From Spartobacteria bacterium (GTDB lineage: Bacteria; Verrucomicrobiota; Verrucomicrobiia; Chthoniobacterales; Chthoniobacteraceae): a stretch of 64,000 bases of DNA. This document shows positions 26,106 through 35,657 of the stretch, piece after piece. The notes under the pieces were generated by a model. That model did not search any database. It had not been told where the DNA came from and saw nothing but the letters and a program-made list of their open reading frames with translations. The position numbers were made by a program, and so were the translations under genes. Every line of letters starts with the position of its first letter. Position 1 is the first letter of the stretch. The stretch is from positions 62,001 through 126,000 of the forward strand of contig JAJPII010000033.1 of assembly GCA_021324825.1 (NCBI GenBank), read 5' to 3'.

Positions 26106-27608
26106 ATGGCGGGCAGGTTGAGGAAGAAATCAGGTCTAAAAAGTTTCTGCCGCGCCGGGTTTGGCGCGCTGGGGCTTACGTGTTGCGCGGCTCTCTTCGC
26201 CGCGGACGTTGATCCGCGGACGTTGCTGGCGCAAGTGGCCGCCTCCCCTCTGGACTCCACGGCCGCCACTGCCGCCACGGACGCCAACGCAGCCGATGCG
26301 ACCCCCACGGATACGACGGCGCCCCTTCCCGCGGATATGCCCGTGCAGCCGGAGACGCCCGTCGTGCCCGGCGCTCCGGGCGAGACCCTTCCCGCGGAGA
26401 CCAACACGTCCCCGCAATCGCAGTTCGTCGCGCCTATCCAGGATTCGCTTCATTACCCGGTTTCGGCGTGGCCGGTTGTGACCGGGCAGTCGCCCCTTTT
26501 CGGCACGGAACAGATTGCGGCGTTCAGTCAGGAAGAATTGCTGCAGGGCAAGTGGGACCTGCGTCCGCACGGAAGCATTTCGACCGTCTACGACGGGAAC
26601 GTCTTCGTCAACAACCACGACCAGCAGTCGGACTTCATCACCAATATATCGGCGGGCGTCACCCTCCGCGTCGGTCATCCCGAGGCCCCTCTTTATCTGC
26701 TCGCGGACTACACCCTCGGCGCCCAGATATTCGCTTCCCACAGCCACGAGGACTCGCTCGAACAGGCCGCCTCCATTGGCCTGCTCATGGATTTCAAAAA
26801 ACTCACCCTGGGCTTCCAGGCTTCCGTCCAGTCCGGTTCCGTGGCGAGCATCGACATCGGCAACCGTGTCCAGGAGACCCTGGTCGCCGGCGGCGTCAAC
26901 GCCAGCTACACACTCGGCGAGAAAGTCTCCATCACCGGCAACGTCACCGAGACGGCCGGCATTTATGGCGGAGGCTTCATCGATTCCGAGGACACGGAGT
27001 TCGAGGCGTACATCAACTACCAGTTCCTGCCCAAGCTGAATGTGGGCATCGGCGGCGGATTCGGGGAATTAACCGTGCAGAACGCCCCGACGCAGACCAC
27101 GGAGAACGTTTCAATGCGCCTGCTTTACACCCTCACCGAAAAGGTGAGCCTCACGGCGAATGCCGGGTGCGAGTTGCGGCAATTTGGCGGCGGCGGGGTG
27201 GGAGATAACTTCCAGCCGGTATTCGGCGTCGGTTTCATCTGGGAGCCCCGCTACGGCACCCGGTTCGAACTCAGCGCGCAGCGGAGCATCTACGCTTCGG
27301 CCATTTTGGTGGGGCAGGATTACATCGCCACCGGGGTTTCCTTCAGCTTCTCCCAGCGCATTAACGACCACCTCAACGCGTCGTTCGCGGCCGGTTACCA
27401 GAACCAGAGCTACGAGGCCGCGCAGTCCGGCCTCACCGCGAACCGGGATGACAATTACTACTACCTCCGGCCCGGCGTGCAAATTCAACTTGCGAAGCGG
27501 GTAAGCCTGAACTTGTATTATGAATTCAGCCAAAACGTATCAAGCGGCATCGGCGCGGACGGGTTTACCCGGGATCGCATCGGAACGCAGCTTGGCTTTA
27601 TTTTCTAG
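26106..27608 (+). CDS. Outer-membrane beta-barrel protein of an exopolysaccharide operon
   Basis: 500 residues. A basic N-terminus and hydrophobic stretch ending ALFAA form a signal peptide; an Ala/Thr/Pro-rich linker reaches about residue 100; then alternating strands run to a terminal aromatic residue (GTQLGFIF), the pattern recognised by the BAM machinery. Strands such as TLRVGHPEAPLYLLADYTLG and YYYLRPGVQIQLAKRVSLNL alternate polar and hydrophobic residues. It resembles BBP2/EpsL-type outer membrane proteins in exopolysaccharide loci. It is 23 bases upstream of the Wza-like gene, so it may be the outer-membrane exit or an anchoring component. Confidence 0.78.
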   Translation: MAGRLRKKSGLKSFCRAGFGALGLTCCAALFAADVDPRTLLAQVAASPLDSTAATAATDANAADATPTDTTAPLPADMPVQPETPVVPGAPGETLPAETNTSPQSQFVAPIQDSLHYPVSAWPVVTGQSPLFGTEQIAAFSQEELLQGKWDLRPHGSISTVYDGNVFVNNHDQQSDFITNISAGVTLRVGHPEAPLYLLADYTLGAQIFASHSHEDSLEQAASIGLLMDFKKLTLGFQASVQSGSVASIDIGNRVQETLVAGGVNASYTLGEKVSITGNVTETAGIYGGGFIDSEDTEFEAYINYQFLPKLNVGIGGGFGELTVQNAPTQTTENVSMRLLYTLTEKVSLTANAGCELRQFGGGGVGDNFQPVFGVGFIWEPRYGTRFELSAQRSIYASAILVGQDYIATGVSFSFSQRINDHLNASFAAGYQNQSYEAAQSGLTANRDDNYYYLRPGVQIQLAKRVSLNLYYEFSQNVSSGIGADGFTRDRIGTQLGFIF

Positions 27609-27631
27609 TTCAGGGAGGGTCATTTTAGATC

Positions 27632-28249
27632 ATGCGGGGCATACTGCTCGTTCTTCTCATTTGCTTCGGCGTCTCCGGGTTTTGCGCGCCGCAGGATAAC
27701 GCACAGCCCCCCGCCGTCGCCGTCGCCAATGACGCCTCCGCCTGGCGCGGCGAAAGCTACCGGCTCACCTCCAAGGACATCGTCAAGATCACCGTCTTCC
27801 AGGAGGAAGACCTCGCCACTTCCGGACGCATCGCCTCGGACGGCACCATCAGCTGCCCGCTCATCGGCCCCGCCAGGATCGGCGGCAAGACCGCGCAGGA
27901 GGCGGCACAATTCCTGCAGGGACTTTACCTCAAGTATCTCAAAAAGCCGCAGGTCACCGTCTCCATCCTCGAGTATGCCAAGCGCCGCTTCACCATCCTG
28001 GGCCAGGTCATGAAGCCCGGCACCCTCGATATGCCGGATGACTCCACCCTCAACCTGACCGAAGCCGTCGGCCTCGCCGGCGGTTACACCCGCATCGCCG
28101 CCCCGGACAAAATCACCTTGAAGCGCATCATCAACGGCCAGGAAACCGTCATCCGCCTGAACGGCCAGAAGATGCTCACGGACGGCTCCGCAAAACGCTT
28201 TGAAGTTTTGCCGGGCGATACGATCTTTGTTGGCGAAGGCTGGTTCTGA
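27632..28249 (+). CDS. Polysaccharide export protein (Wza-like, short)
   Basis: 205 residues. Signal peptide (ILLVLLICFGVSGFCA) that ends in Cys but lacks a perfect lipobox. The Poly_export domain follows (LTSKDIVKITVFQEEDLATS, DGTISCPLIGPARIGGKTAQ) and one SLBB domain (FTILGQVMKPGTLDMPDDS, AVGLAGGYTRIAAPDKITLK). It is much shorter than E. coli Wza (about 380) and lacks the C-terminal outer-membrane helix, so the beta-barrel encoded just upstream may supply the outer-membrane pore. It is three bases upstream of the Wzc-like gene. Confidence 0.88.
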   Translation: MRGILLVLLICFGVSGFCAPQDNAQPPAVAVANDASAWRGESYRLTSKDIVKITVFQEEDLATSGRIASDGTISCPLIGPARIGGKTAQEAAQFLQGLYLKYLKKPQVTVSILEYAKRRFTILGQVMKPGTLDMPDDSTLNLTEAVGLAGGYTRIAAPDKITLKRIINGQETVIRLNGQKMLTDGSAKRFEVLPGDTIFVGEGWF

Positions 28250-28252
28250 TCC

Positions 28253-30430
28253 ATGACCATCGAACCGATCCAAAACCCGTTCGCAGCCTCCGGCCTGGGC
28301 GAAAGCTCGATGGATTTCCGCCAGATCGGCGGCGTTCTCGTCAAGAAGGCGTGGCTCATCGTCCTGCTGGGCCTCGTCGGCGCGTTTGGCGGCTTCTATT
28401 ATCTCAAGACACGTCCGCATATCTATTTCGCGCAAGCCGTCCTCCAGGTCGCTCCGCAGGAAAACAAGATCGTCCCGTTCCCGGAAAACAACCAGGCCGA
28501 CATCGGCGAGCAGGATATGATCGAGAACTACGTGGCGACCTTGAAGAGCAGGCCCTTCCTGACCCAGGTCGTCCAGGCCAACGGGTTGAATTCCAACACG
28601 GATTTCTACCCGATGGCGCCCGGAACCGTCATCCCGGAAGACGTGGCCGTCAACATCCTCGCAGGCTGCGAGGAAGTCCTGCCCCGCATCAACACCCGTT
28701 TCATCGAAGTCGGAGTGAAGTTCAGGGATCCGAAGATGGCGCAATTCCTCGCCAACGCCCTCTGCACGGAACTCATCAAGCAGGGGATGCAGCAACGCGC
28801 GGCGAACGCGAAGCTGGCCGTCGATTTCCTGGAAGGCGAAGCCATGCGCCTGAAGGACGACACCACCAAGGCGGAAAGCGCGCAGGAGGATTACGTGGAG
28901 AAGCACAACTCCATCTCCCTCCAGCAGAGCCAGGACACCGTCGTCAGCGACATGCGGCACGAGGCCACCGAGCTTCAGGCCGCCCGCAGCGCCACCATAC
29001 GCCTCCAGGCCGATGACGAAGCGGTCAAGAAGGCGGAGGGGAATCCCGACGCCCTCCTGAGCATCCCGAGCGTGGCCGAGAACCCCCTCGTCGTGGCAAG
29101 CAAACAGCAGATATCCGAACTCGAGGCGAATATCGCCGTCCTGAACCTCCGCTACACGGACATGCATCCGAAGATGATCCAGGCGAAGTCGCAACTCCAG
29201 GAGGCCAAGGCCCATCTCGGCGCGATATTGGCGCATATCCCCGACCTCGTTCACAACTCGTACGAATCGGCGCTGGCCAAGCAGCAGAAATTCGAGTTCG
29301 CCGAGAAGGCGCGCGAGAAGGAGATAACCGACCTGAACCGGCAATCCATCGACTTCAACGTCCTGCGCGGCAACGTGGAGATAAAGCGCGCTTTGTACGC
29401 GGCCATCCTGAAGCAGCTTGGCGAGACCCGCGTGGCCAGCGGCGTCGATTCCTCCCCGGTGCAGATATTTGAAAAAGCGCTGCTGCCGGGCGCTCCCATG
29501 GCTCCGGGAAAGATAAAGGTCCTCGCCCTCGCGATTGTCGCGGGCCTCGCGGTCGGGGTCGGCATCGCCCTGGGCTTGAACGCCCTGGACAGTTCTTTGA
29601 AAAGCGTCGAGCAGGCCGAGCGCGTCACCGGTCTGCCGGTCGCGGGCGCCATCCCCACCGCCAGCCGGCGGCTCGCCCGGTCGGGATTGATCCTCCAGCG
29701 CGAACCCGGTTCCGCGGTGGCCGAGGCGTTCCGTTCCCTGCGGACATTCCTTTTCTTCAAGGGCAAACAGAAACGGCCGAAGACAGTTCTCTTTACGAGC
29801 GCCGTCCCCGGCGAGGGCAAGACCTTCTGCTCCATCAACTGCGCCATTTCGCTCGCGCAGCAGGGATTGCGCACGGTTCTCGTGGATGCCGACCTGCGCG
29901 CGCCCGCGGTCGCCCGCGTTCTCATCCCGAACGATGAGTCCGAGGGGCTGACCTCCGTTCTCCAAGGCGGGATCGACCTGAAGAAGGCGATCAAGCCCCT
30001 GGAGATCGACAGCCTTTTCCTCCTTGCGGGCGGGCGCATCGCGGGCAACCCGGCGGAGTTGCTGGCCAGCCCCGAGTTTGCGAATCTCGTCATGGAACTC
30101 GAAGAGCAGTTCGACTGCGTCATCATCGACTCCGCGCCCGTCCTGCCGGTTTGCGACACGCTTCTGCTTGTCCCGCACGCTCAATCGGTCTGCCTCGTCA
30201 CCCAGGCGAACAAGACGCCGCGCAAAGCCGTCATGCGCACCATCAAGTTGTTGAACGAGGCAGGCGGGTCGCTGGCCGGGCTTCTTCTGAACATGCTTTC
30301 CCCGACGGCCGATCCCGACCACTACGTCTATCGCCAGAAGTACGGCTCCCGCGGAACGTACGGCGCACCGGTCACCGGACGCGCGTTGCCGCTCCCGAGT
30401 CCGAAGCAGGAAGCGCCCGCCGAAAGTTAG
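28253..30430 (+). CDS. Polysaccharide co-polymerase / BY-kinase (Wzc-like)
   Basis: 725 residues. N-terminal Wzz domain with a first membrane helix (AWLIVLLGLVGAFGGFYYL), long coiled periplasmic region, second helix (VLALAIVAGLAVGVGIALGL), then a cytoplasmic BY-kinase domain: Walker A TSAVPGEGKTF near 517, Walker A' VLVDADLRAP, Walker B FDCVIIDSAPVL. A tyrosine cluster is present near the C-terminus (HYVYRQKYGSRGTY), the expected autophosphorylation tail. It would control chain length and export with the Wza-like protein. The last 59 bases overlap the end of the convergent methyltransferase gene. Confidence 0.92.
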   Translation: MTIEPIQNPFAASGLGESSMDFRQIGGVLVKKAWLIVLLGLVGAFGGFYYLKTRPHIYFAQAVLQVAPQENKIVPFPENNQADIGEQDMIENYVATLKSRPFLTQVVQANGLNSNTDFYPMAPGTVIPEDVAVNILAGCEEVLPRINTRFIEVGVKFRDPKMAQFLANALCTELIKQGMQQRAANAKLAVDFLEGEAMRLKDDTTKAESAQEDYVEKHNSISLQQSQDTVVSDMRHEATELQAARSATIRLQADDEAVKKAEGNPDALLSIPSVAENPLVVASKQQISELEANIAVLNLRYTDMHPKMIQAKSQLQEAKAHLGAILAHIPDLVHNSYESALAKQQKFEFAEKAREKEITDLNRQSIDFNVLRGNVEIKRALYAAILKQLGETRVASGVDSSPVQIFEKALLPGAPMAPGKIKVLALAIVAGLAVGVGIALGLNALDSSLKSVEQAERVTGLPVAGAIPTASRRLARSGLILQREPGSAVAEAFRSLRTFLFFKGKQKRPKTVLFTSAVPGEGKTFCSINCAISLAQQGLRTVLVDADLRAPAVARVLIPNDESEGLTSVLQGGIDLKKAIKPLEIDSLFLLAGGRIAGNPAELLASPEFANLVMELEEQFDCVIIDSAPVLPVCDTLLLVPHAQSVCLVTQANKTPRKAVMRTIKLLNEAGGSLAGLLLNMLSPTADPDHYVYRQKYGSRGTYGAPVTGRALPLPSPKQEAPAES

Positions 30431-31205
30431 CCACGTATTCCGGCACGATCTCGATGCCGATGAACCGGCGGCCGAGCTTCGCCGCCGCGATGGCGGCCGT
30501 CCCCGATCCCGCGAAAGGATCGAGCACCACGTCCCCCGGTTGCGTGAAAAGCCGGATGAACCACGCCGGCAGCGCCTCGGGGAACGCGGCGGAGTGCTTC
30601 TTGTTCCCGCATTCGGTCGCGAGCCGCAGGACATTCGTCGGGTAGGCCAGGTCGCGCCCCACCCAGTTCTCTATCTTCTTGCCGAAACCGCTCCGGACGC
30701 GCGATTCGTCCCTGCGCCGGTCCGTCTCGCTCAGGTTTCGGAGGCGCGGCGTTTTCCAGTCGCCCATCGGCACGCGCACGGCGTCCTGGTACATCGCGAA
30801 CTCCTTGGACTTGGTGAAGTGCAGGCACCGCTCCCAGGCGTCGCGGAAACGGTTCGGCCATTTCCCCGGATAACAGTTTTTCTTGTGCCAGATGTATTCC
30901 TCCGTCCAGCGCCAGCCCTGTTTGCGCAAGGCGTGGATGAGGTCGATGACGTACGTGTGGCGTTCGCCGCCGACGACCTTCTCTTTTATGTTGAGGATGA
31001 ACGACCCCGCCGGTTTGAGCACGTCGAACAGCCCGGCGCCGAACGGCAGGAACCACTCCACGTAATCGTCGGGATGAACGCCGCCGTACGTGCGCTTGCG
31101 GCTGTCGGCGTACGGCGGCGAGGTGACGATGAGATCGGCGGAACCCGCCGGCAGCTTCTTCAACGCCTCCCGCGCGTCGCCTTCGATGAAGAGATCCGAA
31201 GTCAC
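30372..31205 (-). CDS. Orphan DNA methyltransferase (beta-class, N4-cytosine or N6-adenine)
   Basis: 277 residues from a GTG (31205-31203) that overlaps the TGA of the gene upstream (GTGA). The order of motifs is catalytic TSPPY at residues 28-32 first, SAM-binding DPFAGSGT at 229-236 last, which is the beta class. LKPAGSFILNIKEKV and WPNRFRDAWERCLHFTKSKE lie between. TSPPY is more typical of N4-cytosine enzymes, but the target base and site cannot be read. No restriction nuclease gene is adjacent, so it is an orphan. It is the last gene of the minus-strand run that begins at TetR, and it overlaps the Wzc-like gene tail to tail. Confidence 0.88.
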   Translation of the reverse strand: MTSDLFIEGDAREALKKLPAGSADLIVTSPPYADSRKRTYGGVHPDDYVEWFLPFGAGLFDVLKPAGSFILNIKEKVVGGERHTYVIDLIHALRKQGWRWTEEYIWHKKNCYPGKWPNRFRDAWERCLHFTKSKEFAMYQDAVRVPMGDWKTPRLRNLSETDRRRDESRVRSGFGKKIENWVGRDLAYPTNVLRLATECGNKKHSAAFPEALPAWFIRLFTQPGDVVLDPFAGSGTAAIAAAKLGRRFIGIEIVPEYVANFRRALPASDSGAATRVR

Positions 31206-31813
31206 TTTATACGGGAGAGCTGGAAATTCGTGAAGTAGGACTTGCCGCCGTTTGGCGTGGCTGCGTAAACCACGGCCTTCAAGGAGAGATATTCGGGCTG
31301 CTGCTCCCGGCCCGCGACGCGGACGGTTTCCGGCAGGGTGAATTCGCGCGAGACCGTGGACCACTGTTTCGATTTCCCCGGTGGATCGGGCAGTTGCGCC
31401 CGGTAACACATGACGAGCGGCGGCATCCCGCCCTGCGCCGGGACGCGGAGTTTGTCCGGCGCCGCGACCGGCTTCGGATCGGTCGTCCAGGCCTCCGCGA
31501 AGAGCTTCGCATTGAAGTCGTTCGTCATGCAATCGATCCGCGCCCGGTATGTCGCTCCCGGCTCGGCCTTCACAAATGCGCTCTCGATCTTCCCGCCCTG
31601 GTTGCCCGCGACGCCCGGAGGCAGGTCGAGCAGCGCGCAGGCGCGGCCTTCCATTTGCGCCGCTTTTACATAGCCGCCGTTCTCCGCGTACCACGGCTCA
31701 TAGGGGAAGGCGATGCGCCATCCTTGCAACGGGTCTTTCCCGGTGAAACCGCCGTTCGGGAGGAGATTGACCAGCAACGCCGCCAGAAGCGCAAGGCTCA
31801 AGGGAGGTTCCAC
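31202..31813 (-). CDS. Secreted protein of unknown function, carbohydrate-binding-like fold
   Basis: 203 residues from GTG 31813; TTG 31801 is a second option overlapping the upstream stop. The N-terminus (PLSLALLAALLVNLLPNG) resembles a signal peptide. The mature part begins NGGFTGKDPLQGWRI and contains GGKIESAFVKAEPGATYRAR, a pattern of CBM4/9-like beta-sandwich domains where the first strands read N-G-F ... GW. No catalytic residues recognised. It lies between a VWA membrane protein (overlap) and the DNA methyltransferase (overlap), so it is translated as part of that operon. Its substrate and any role with the VWA proteins are unknown. Confidence 0.65.
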   Translation of the reverse strand: MEPPLSLALLAALLVNLLPNGGFTGKDPLQGWRIAFPYEPWYAENGGYVKAAQMEGRACALLDLPPGVAGNQGGKIESAFVKAEPGATYRARIDCMTNDFNAKLFAEAWTTDPKPVAAPDKLRVPAQGGMPPLVMCYRAQLPDPPGKSKQWSTVSREFTLPETVRVAGREQQPEYLSLKAVVYAATPNGGKSYFTNFQLSRIK

Positions 31814-33849
31814 GCTTTTCGAAGGATCCAGTCGCACGCGAGGGCCGCCATCAGGAAAGCGAGCAGATACGGGGTGTTCCATAGATCGGACATCTCGACG
31901 CGCGAGAAATGCTGCTCGGGGAAATGTAGATCGGCGCGCCATTTATTCCAATCCTCCATTTTGTAGAAATGGCCCCGGTTCATTTCGGCGATCTTTTCCA
32001 GCAGCGCGCGGTCCGTCGGCCTGCCCGTCAACTCCGTCGGCGGCCTCGCCACGACAAAGCGCGTCTCCGCCGTTTTCCCGTCGATGGTCGAGACGACCTT
32101 GTAAAGACCCGGCACATTCGGCTCGACTTCGCAACGGTAACCGCCCTTCGCCGGATGCATGAGGTATTCGAAGACGCGCCCGTCCGGCGTCCGCACTTGC
32201 AGGGGGAGCGTGGCGGGCTGCGCCGTCCGGTGGAGGATCGCCCGCACTTCCGGCTTCTCGCCCGGCGCGTAGTTCGACCGCTCGGTGAAAAGCTCCAGTG
32301 CGTCGCCATTTCCCCCCCCGAGTTTTTTTGGGATGAGCCAGTCCATCAATTGCGTCCAGAACGTCTCGTAGGGGGGCCAGCCCACGGCAGCCAGGCGCCA
32401 GCGCCACAAGGTGTCGGTAAGAATGGCGACGACCCGGCCTTTCCCAAAACGTTGCGAGACGACAAGCGGGCGGGGGACGCCGTCCACCAGCGCTTGCAAC
32501 AGGACTTCCGCGTCCGGCGCGGCCCCGGCGACGACGTCGCACGTCAGCAGCGGCGGAAAATCCTTCACTCGCGCGAAGAGGGGGCCGAAGACCGGATGAT
32601 GCAACCCCGTGGCGGTGATCTCGACCGGAAAATTTCCCTCGCGATATTCGGCGGGCAGTTTCGCGGGGAGCAGCGGCGAGGAAACATTCGGCCCGCCCAG
32701 CAAAACCAGGCCGCCGCCGCGATCCACGAAATCGCGGATCGCCCGGGTGTGTTCGGCGGAAAGAGCGTCCGGGGGCAGATCGCCGAGCAGGATGACCGCG
32801 TCTTCGGCCAGCGCTTTTGCAGAGAGATCGAGCGCCGTCCGCGCGCCGTTGTCGGAGACGTTGACGAGACTTCCGTCCGCCCACCGGACATAGGCGCTCA
32901 GTTGCAGATTGCGATCCGTCACGATCGCCTTGCGCAGGAACTTGAAGTCGAATCCCAGCGCGTTCTGGATGTACAGGATCCGGTTTCCGGGCTCCAATAC
33001 CTGGACCACGAACGGATACTTCTCCGCCCCGGCGCGCACTTCGTAGTTGACGCTGCCCGGTCTGTCTTCCGAAAGGGGGAAAGCCAGTTGGCGGGTTTGT
33101 TCGTCTTCGTTAAAGGCGGCGGCGGACTCGCTCTTCCTGACGCCGTCCCGCCAAAGCTCGACGGCGACGGTCCGGCCGTTCATGCCCGTGGCGGTGATGT
33201 TCGCCCTGATCTCGGTGTCCCAGCCAACGACCACGCGCGGCGGGTAATCGACGCCGAGCGTGACATGCTTTGGAGCCGCCCTGGGCTTGAACGGTTTTTC
33301 CAACTCGAACGTATCCACGGCCACGCCTGTGTCCGCGGGCTTCTCGGCGGTCGTATCAAGCCCGTCGCTCAAAAGCAGGACGCCCGCGAGCGGCTGGCCC
33401 CGGAACCGTTCCGCCGCCTTGCCCAGCGAGCCGAGAATATTCGATGCGCCGCCGTCGAATTTCAGCGAGCCGGGGTCGCGCTCATTCAACCCGGAGTCGA
33501 CGCTGAAGAAGCGGACATCGAAATCCTTCCCGGCCTGTTCCAGCGCGGGGGATTTCAGCCATTCGCGCACCCGGTCGGCGCGGCGGGGCTGGCCCGCGTC
33601 CGCGGGGTCGGTCATGCTCTCGGAGTTGTCGACGAGGACGGCGAGTTGCGGGCGGAGGATGGTCACGACATCCCGCCGCCGCTGCGGCTGCGCCAGCATG
33701 ATGAAAAGCGCGGCGAGCGCCAGCAACCGCGGAATCGCGAGCCAAACGGCGCGGCTCCGCGGCTTCACTCCGGTAAGGAAAAGGCCTCCCGCGAAAAGCG
33801 GCAGGATGATCGCGAGCCACGGCCAGGCCACGACGGGATGAAAGATCAT
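31798..33849 (-). CDS. VWA-domain membrane protein with a glutamine-amidotransferase-like domain
   Basis: 683 residues, ATG overlapping the upstream stop (ATGA). Two N-terminal membrane helices (AWPWLAIILPLFAGGLFL, IPRLLALAALFIML), a VWA domain with MIDAS start VDNSES, beta-sandwich segments, then a ThuA/GATase1-like region (LLGDLPPDALSAEHTRAIRD, FVDRGGGLVLLGGPN), Ig-like domains and a C-terminal membrane helix (TPYLLAFLMAALACDWIL). Proteins of this layout occur with BatA/DUF58 genes in Planctomycetes and Verrucomicrobia. Function is unproven; extracytoplasmic metal-dependent protein contacts through the MIDAS are expected. Confidence 0.82.
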   Translation of the reverse strand: MIFHPVVAWPWLAIILPLFAGGLFLTGVKPRSRAVWLAIPRLLALAALFIMLAQPQRRRDVVTILRPQLAVLVDNSESMTDPADAGQPRRADRVREWLKSPALEQAGKDFDVRFFSVDSGLNERDPGSLKFDGGASNILGSLGKAAERFRGQPLAGVLLLSDGLDTTAEKPADTGVAVDTFELEKPFKPRAAPKHVTLGVDYPPRVVVGWDTEIRANITATGMNGRTVAVELWRDGVRKSESAAAFNEDEQTRQLAFPLSEDRPGSVNYEVRAGAEKYPFVVQVLEPGNRILYIQNALGFDFKFLRKAIVTDRNLQLSAYVRWADGSLVNVSDNGARTALDLSAKALAEDAVILLGDLPPDALSAEHTRAIRDFVDRGGGLVLLGGPNVSSPLLPAKLPAEYREGNFPVEITATGLHHPVFGPLFARVKDFPPLLTCDVVAGAAPDAEVLLQALVDGVPRPLVVSQRFGKGRVVAILTDTLWRWRLAAVGWPPYETFWTQLMDWLIPKKLGGGNGDALELFTERSNYAPGEKPEVRAILHRTAQPATLPLQVRTPDGRVFEYLMHPAKGGYRCEVEPNVPGLYKVVSTIDGKTAETRFVVARPPTELTGRPTDRALLEKIAEMNRGHFYKMEDWNKWRADLHFPEQHFSRVEMSDLWNTPYLLAFLMAALACDWILRKAWNLP

Positions 33850-35654
33850 CGCATGCTCCGCTTGTTCAGGCGGCCCGTTTGGATGCGACCCGTTTCCGCC
33901 CGGTTGCGCGCCAGCCGGTTCGCGAGAAATGTCTCCGCCAGGAAAACGACGAGCGCGAGGAGCAGCAGCAGCGGCCAGAGCGGCGACAAGCCGCGCACCG
34001 ACGCCAGCCACGTCTTGAGGCCGTCCATCCCCGTGATGATATCGACTCCCGGCAACGCCGCCGGGTCCATCGTGCGCAAGTCCGACTCCCCGCGGTCACT
34101 GTTCGCCGGCGCGGGAGGGGGCGGGGCCTGCGTGCGAAGCATCTGCTGCACGAGAGGCAGGAAGGCCGGCGAAAGCGGGAAATCCCCCCATGTCCGGTCC
34201 GCCGACGCATTGACGACAAACACCCGACCGGCGCCGCGCGAAGTCGAAATGAGAAAAGGAACGCCTCCCGCCGTGAGGAGCGTCTTGCCGCCGTTCCAAT
34301 CCGCCATCCGTGTTTGCGGCAAAGCAGGGAACGGCGTTGCGTCGTCCCAGACGTTTGCAAAAAGGGGATTGGCCGGGTCCTCGACGCGGCTCGACAGGCG
34401 CCCGGCGGGCGGGTCGCGGACCGCGCCGGCCTTGGGCAGAAAATCGACCCGCGAAAGCCCGCCGATATTTGTCGCGTCGCCCGGGAAGAATACGACGGTT
34501 CCTCCGGCGTCCAGGAAGCGATCCATCTTCACGACGGCGCGGTCGCTCAAGCCCGTGAGTCCGGCGAGGAAGATGGCGGAGTATCCTTCGACGGGAACGT
34601 CGTCGAGATCGGTTTCAGGAATCGTCCTGGGCGCGCCTTCCATCGCTTTTCGCAGGTAGAAGCCCGCGTTTCCGTTTTCGACGATCAAGACGTTCGGGGG
34701 CTGATACAGCGGAACGATGAAGTTGAAGAGATCGTCCGCGGGCAGATTGTCGGCCTCGATCTTCGCCGCGCCCGCCACGGATTTGCCGGTCGCGGCGGGC
34801 ATCTCAAATTCAAACGGCACATCGGCGGAGGCGTTGGGCCCGAGATCGACCGGCTTCCGCGTCACGCTGACGCCCGCGAGGTCGATTTCCAGCACGGTGT
34901 GCAACGGATCGCTGGAGAAGTTCTCAACCGTCGCCACGCCTTGCACCGGCGAACCCGCGTTCGCGAAGGGAGTCAGAAGCGCGGCCTTCATCACCGCCGC
35001 GTTCGGCGAGGGGAGGTCGTCCGGTTTCACGATGACCAGGTTGGCGCCGGGAGCCAAAGGCGTACGCCAGCCGTTCGCCTGGTTGTCCGTGAAGAGATAA
35101 ATCTCGCGGGCGTTCGTTTTGCGCGCGGCGGTGAGCGCCTGCGAAAAATCCGCGCGGCCGTCCGTCTGGCGGATGCCGCCGATCGCCTTGCGCGCCGCGG
35201 CGTGGTCGACCGTCAGTTCGGGGATGAGCGGCTCGGCGCGGTCATTCGCGGCGAGCACCGCGACCTGGTCCGCCGCCTTCAGGTTGTCGAGAACGGCGAG
35301 CGCCTCCTTGCGGGCCGCGTCGAGCCGGGTTTGTTCCCCGGTGCGGTATCCCATGCTCATCGAGTCGTCGAGCACCAATGCTACGGAGCGCGGCGCGCTG
35401 CCGAGCGAACTCTTCCTGGCGAGGACGGGCCGCGCCGCCGCGAGCGCGAGCAGCGCGAAGAGCGCGCAGCGCAAAAGGAGAAGCAGGACGTTCTCGATGC
35501 GCGAACTGCGCCGGGTTCTCGCCTGCGCGATCTTGAGGAAGCGGAGCGTGCCGAAGGGAACCTGGATGACGCGCCGCCTTTTCCAGAGATGGATGAAAAT
35601 GGGCGCGGCGAGCCCGCCAAGGCCGTAGAGCATCCAGGGCGAGAGGAACCACAT
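33846..35654 (-). CDS. BatA-type membrane protein with VWA domain
   Basis: 602 residues. It opens with the BatA N-terminal pair (MWFLSPWMLYGLGGLAAPIF, HLWKRRR then VPFGTLRFLK), a second helix (VLLLLLRCALFALLALAAAR), a VWA domain with a DxSxS MIDAS (DDSMS), beta-rich and GATase-like segments (AIFLAGLTGLSDRAVVKMDR, VVFFPGD) and a C-terminal helix (LWPLLLLLALVVFLAETFLA). It is a paralogue-like partner of the next gene with the same domain order. Three bases separate it from DUF58 and it overlaps the following VWA gene, so stoichiometric production is likely. Confidence 0.85.
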   Translation of the reverse strand: MWFLSPWMLYGLGGLAAPIFIHLWKRRRVIQVPFGTLRFLKIAQARTRRSSRIENVLLLLLRCALFALLALAAARPVLARKSSLGSAPRSVALVLDDSMSMGYRTGEQTRLDAARKEALAVLDNLKAADQVAVLAANDRAEPLIPELTVDHAAARKAIGGIRQTDGRADFSQALTAARKTNAREIYLFTDNQANGWRTPLAPGANLVIVKPDDLPSPNAAVMKAALLTPFANAGSPVQGVATVENFSSDPLHTVLEIDLAGVSVTRKPVDLGPNASADVPFEFEMPAATGKSVAGAAKIEADNLPADDLFNFIVPLYQPPNVLIVENGNAGFYLRKAMEGAPRTIPETDLDDVPVEGYSAIFLAGLTGLSDRAVVKMDRFLDAGGTVVFFPGDATNIGGLSRVDFLPKAGAVRDPPAGRLSSRVEDPANPLFANVWDDATPFPALPQTRMADWNGGKTLLTAGGVPFLISTSRGAGRVFVVNASADRTWGDFPLSPAFLPLVQQMLRTQAPPPPAPANSDRGESDLRTMDPAALPGVDIITGMDGLKTWLASVRGLSPLWPLLLLLALVVFLAETFLANRLARNRAETGRIQTGRLNKRSMR

Positions 35655-35657
35655 CGT

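Noticed and set aside
31206-31694. N-terminal extension of the methyltransferase frame upstream to 31694
   Set aside because: The extension lies inside the secreted-protein gene in another frame and has no methyltransferase features; the GTG in the GTGA overlap fits the family's usual start.
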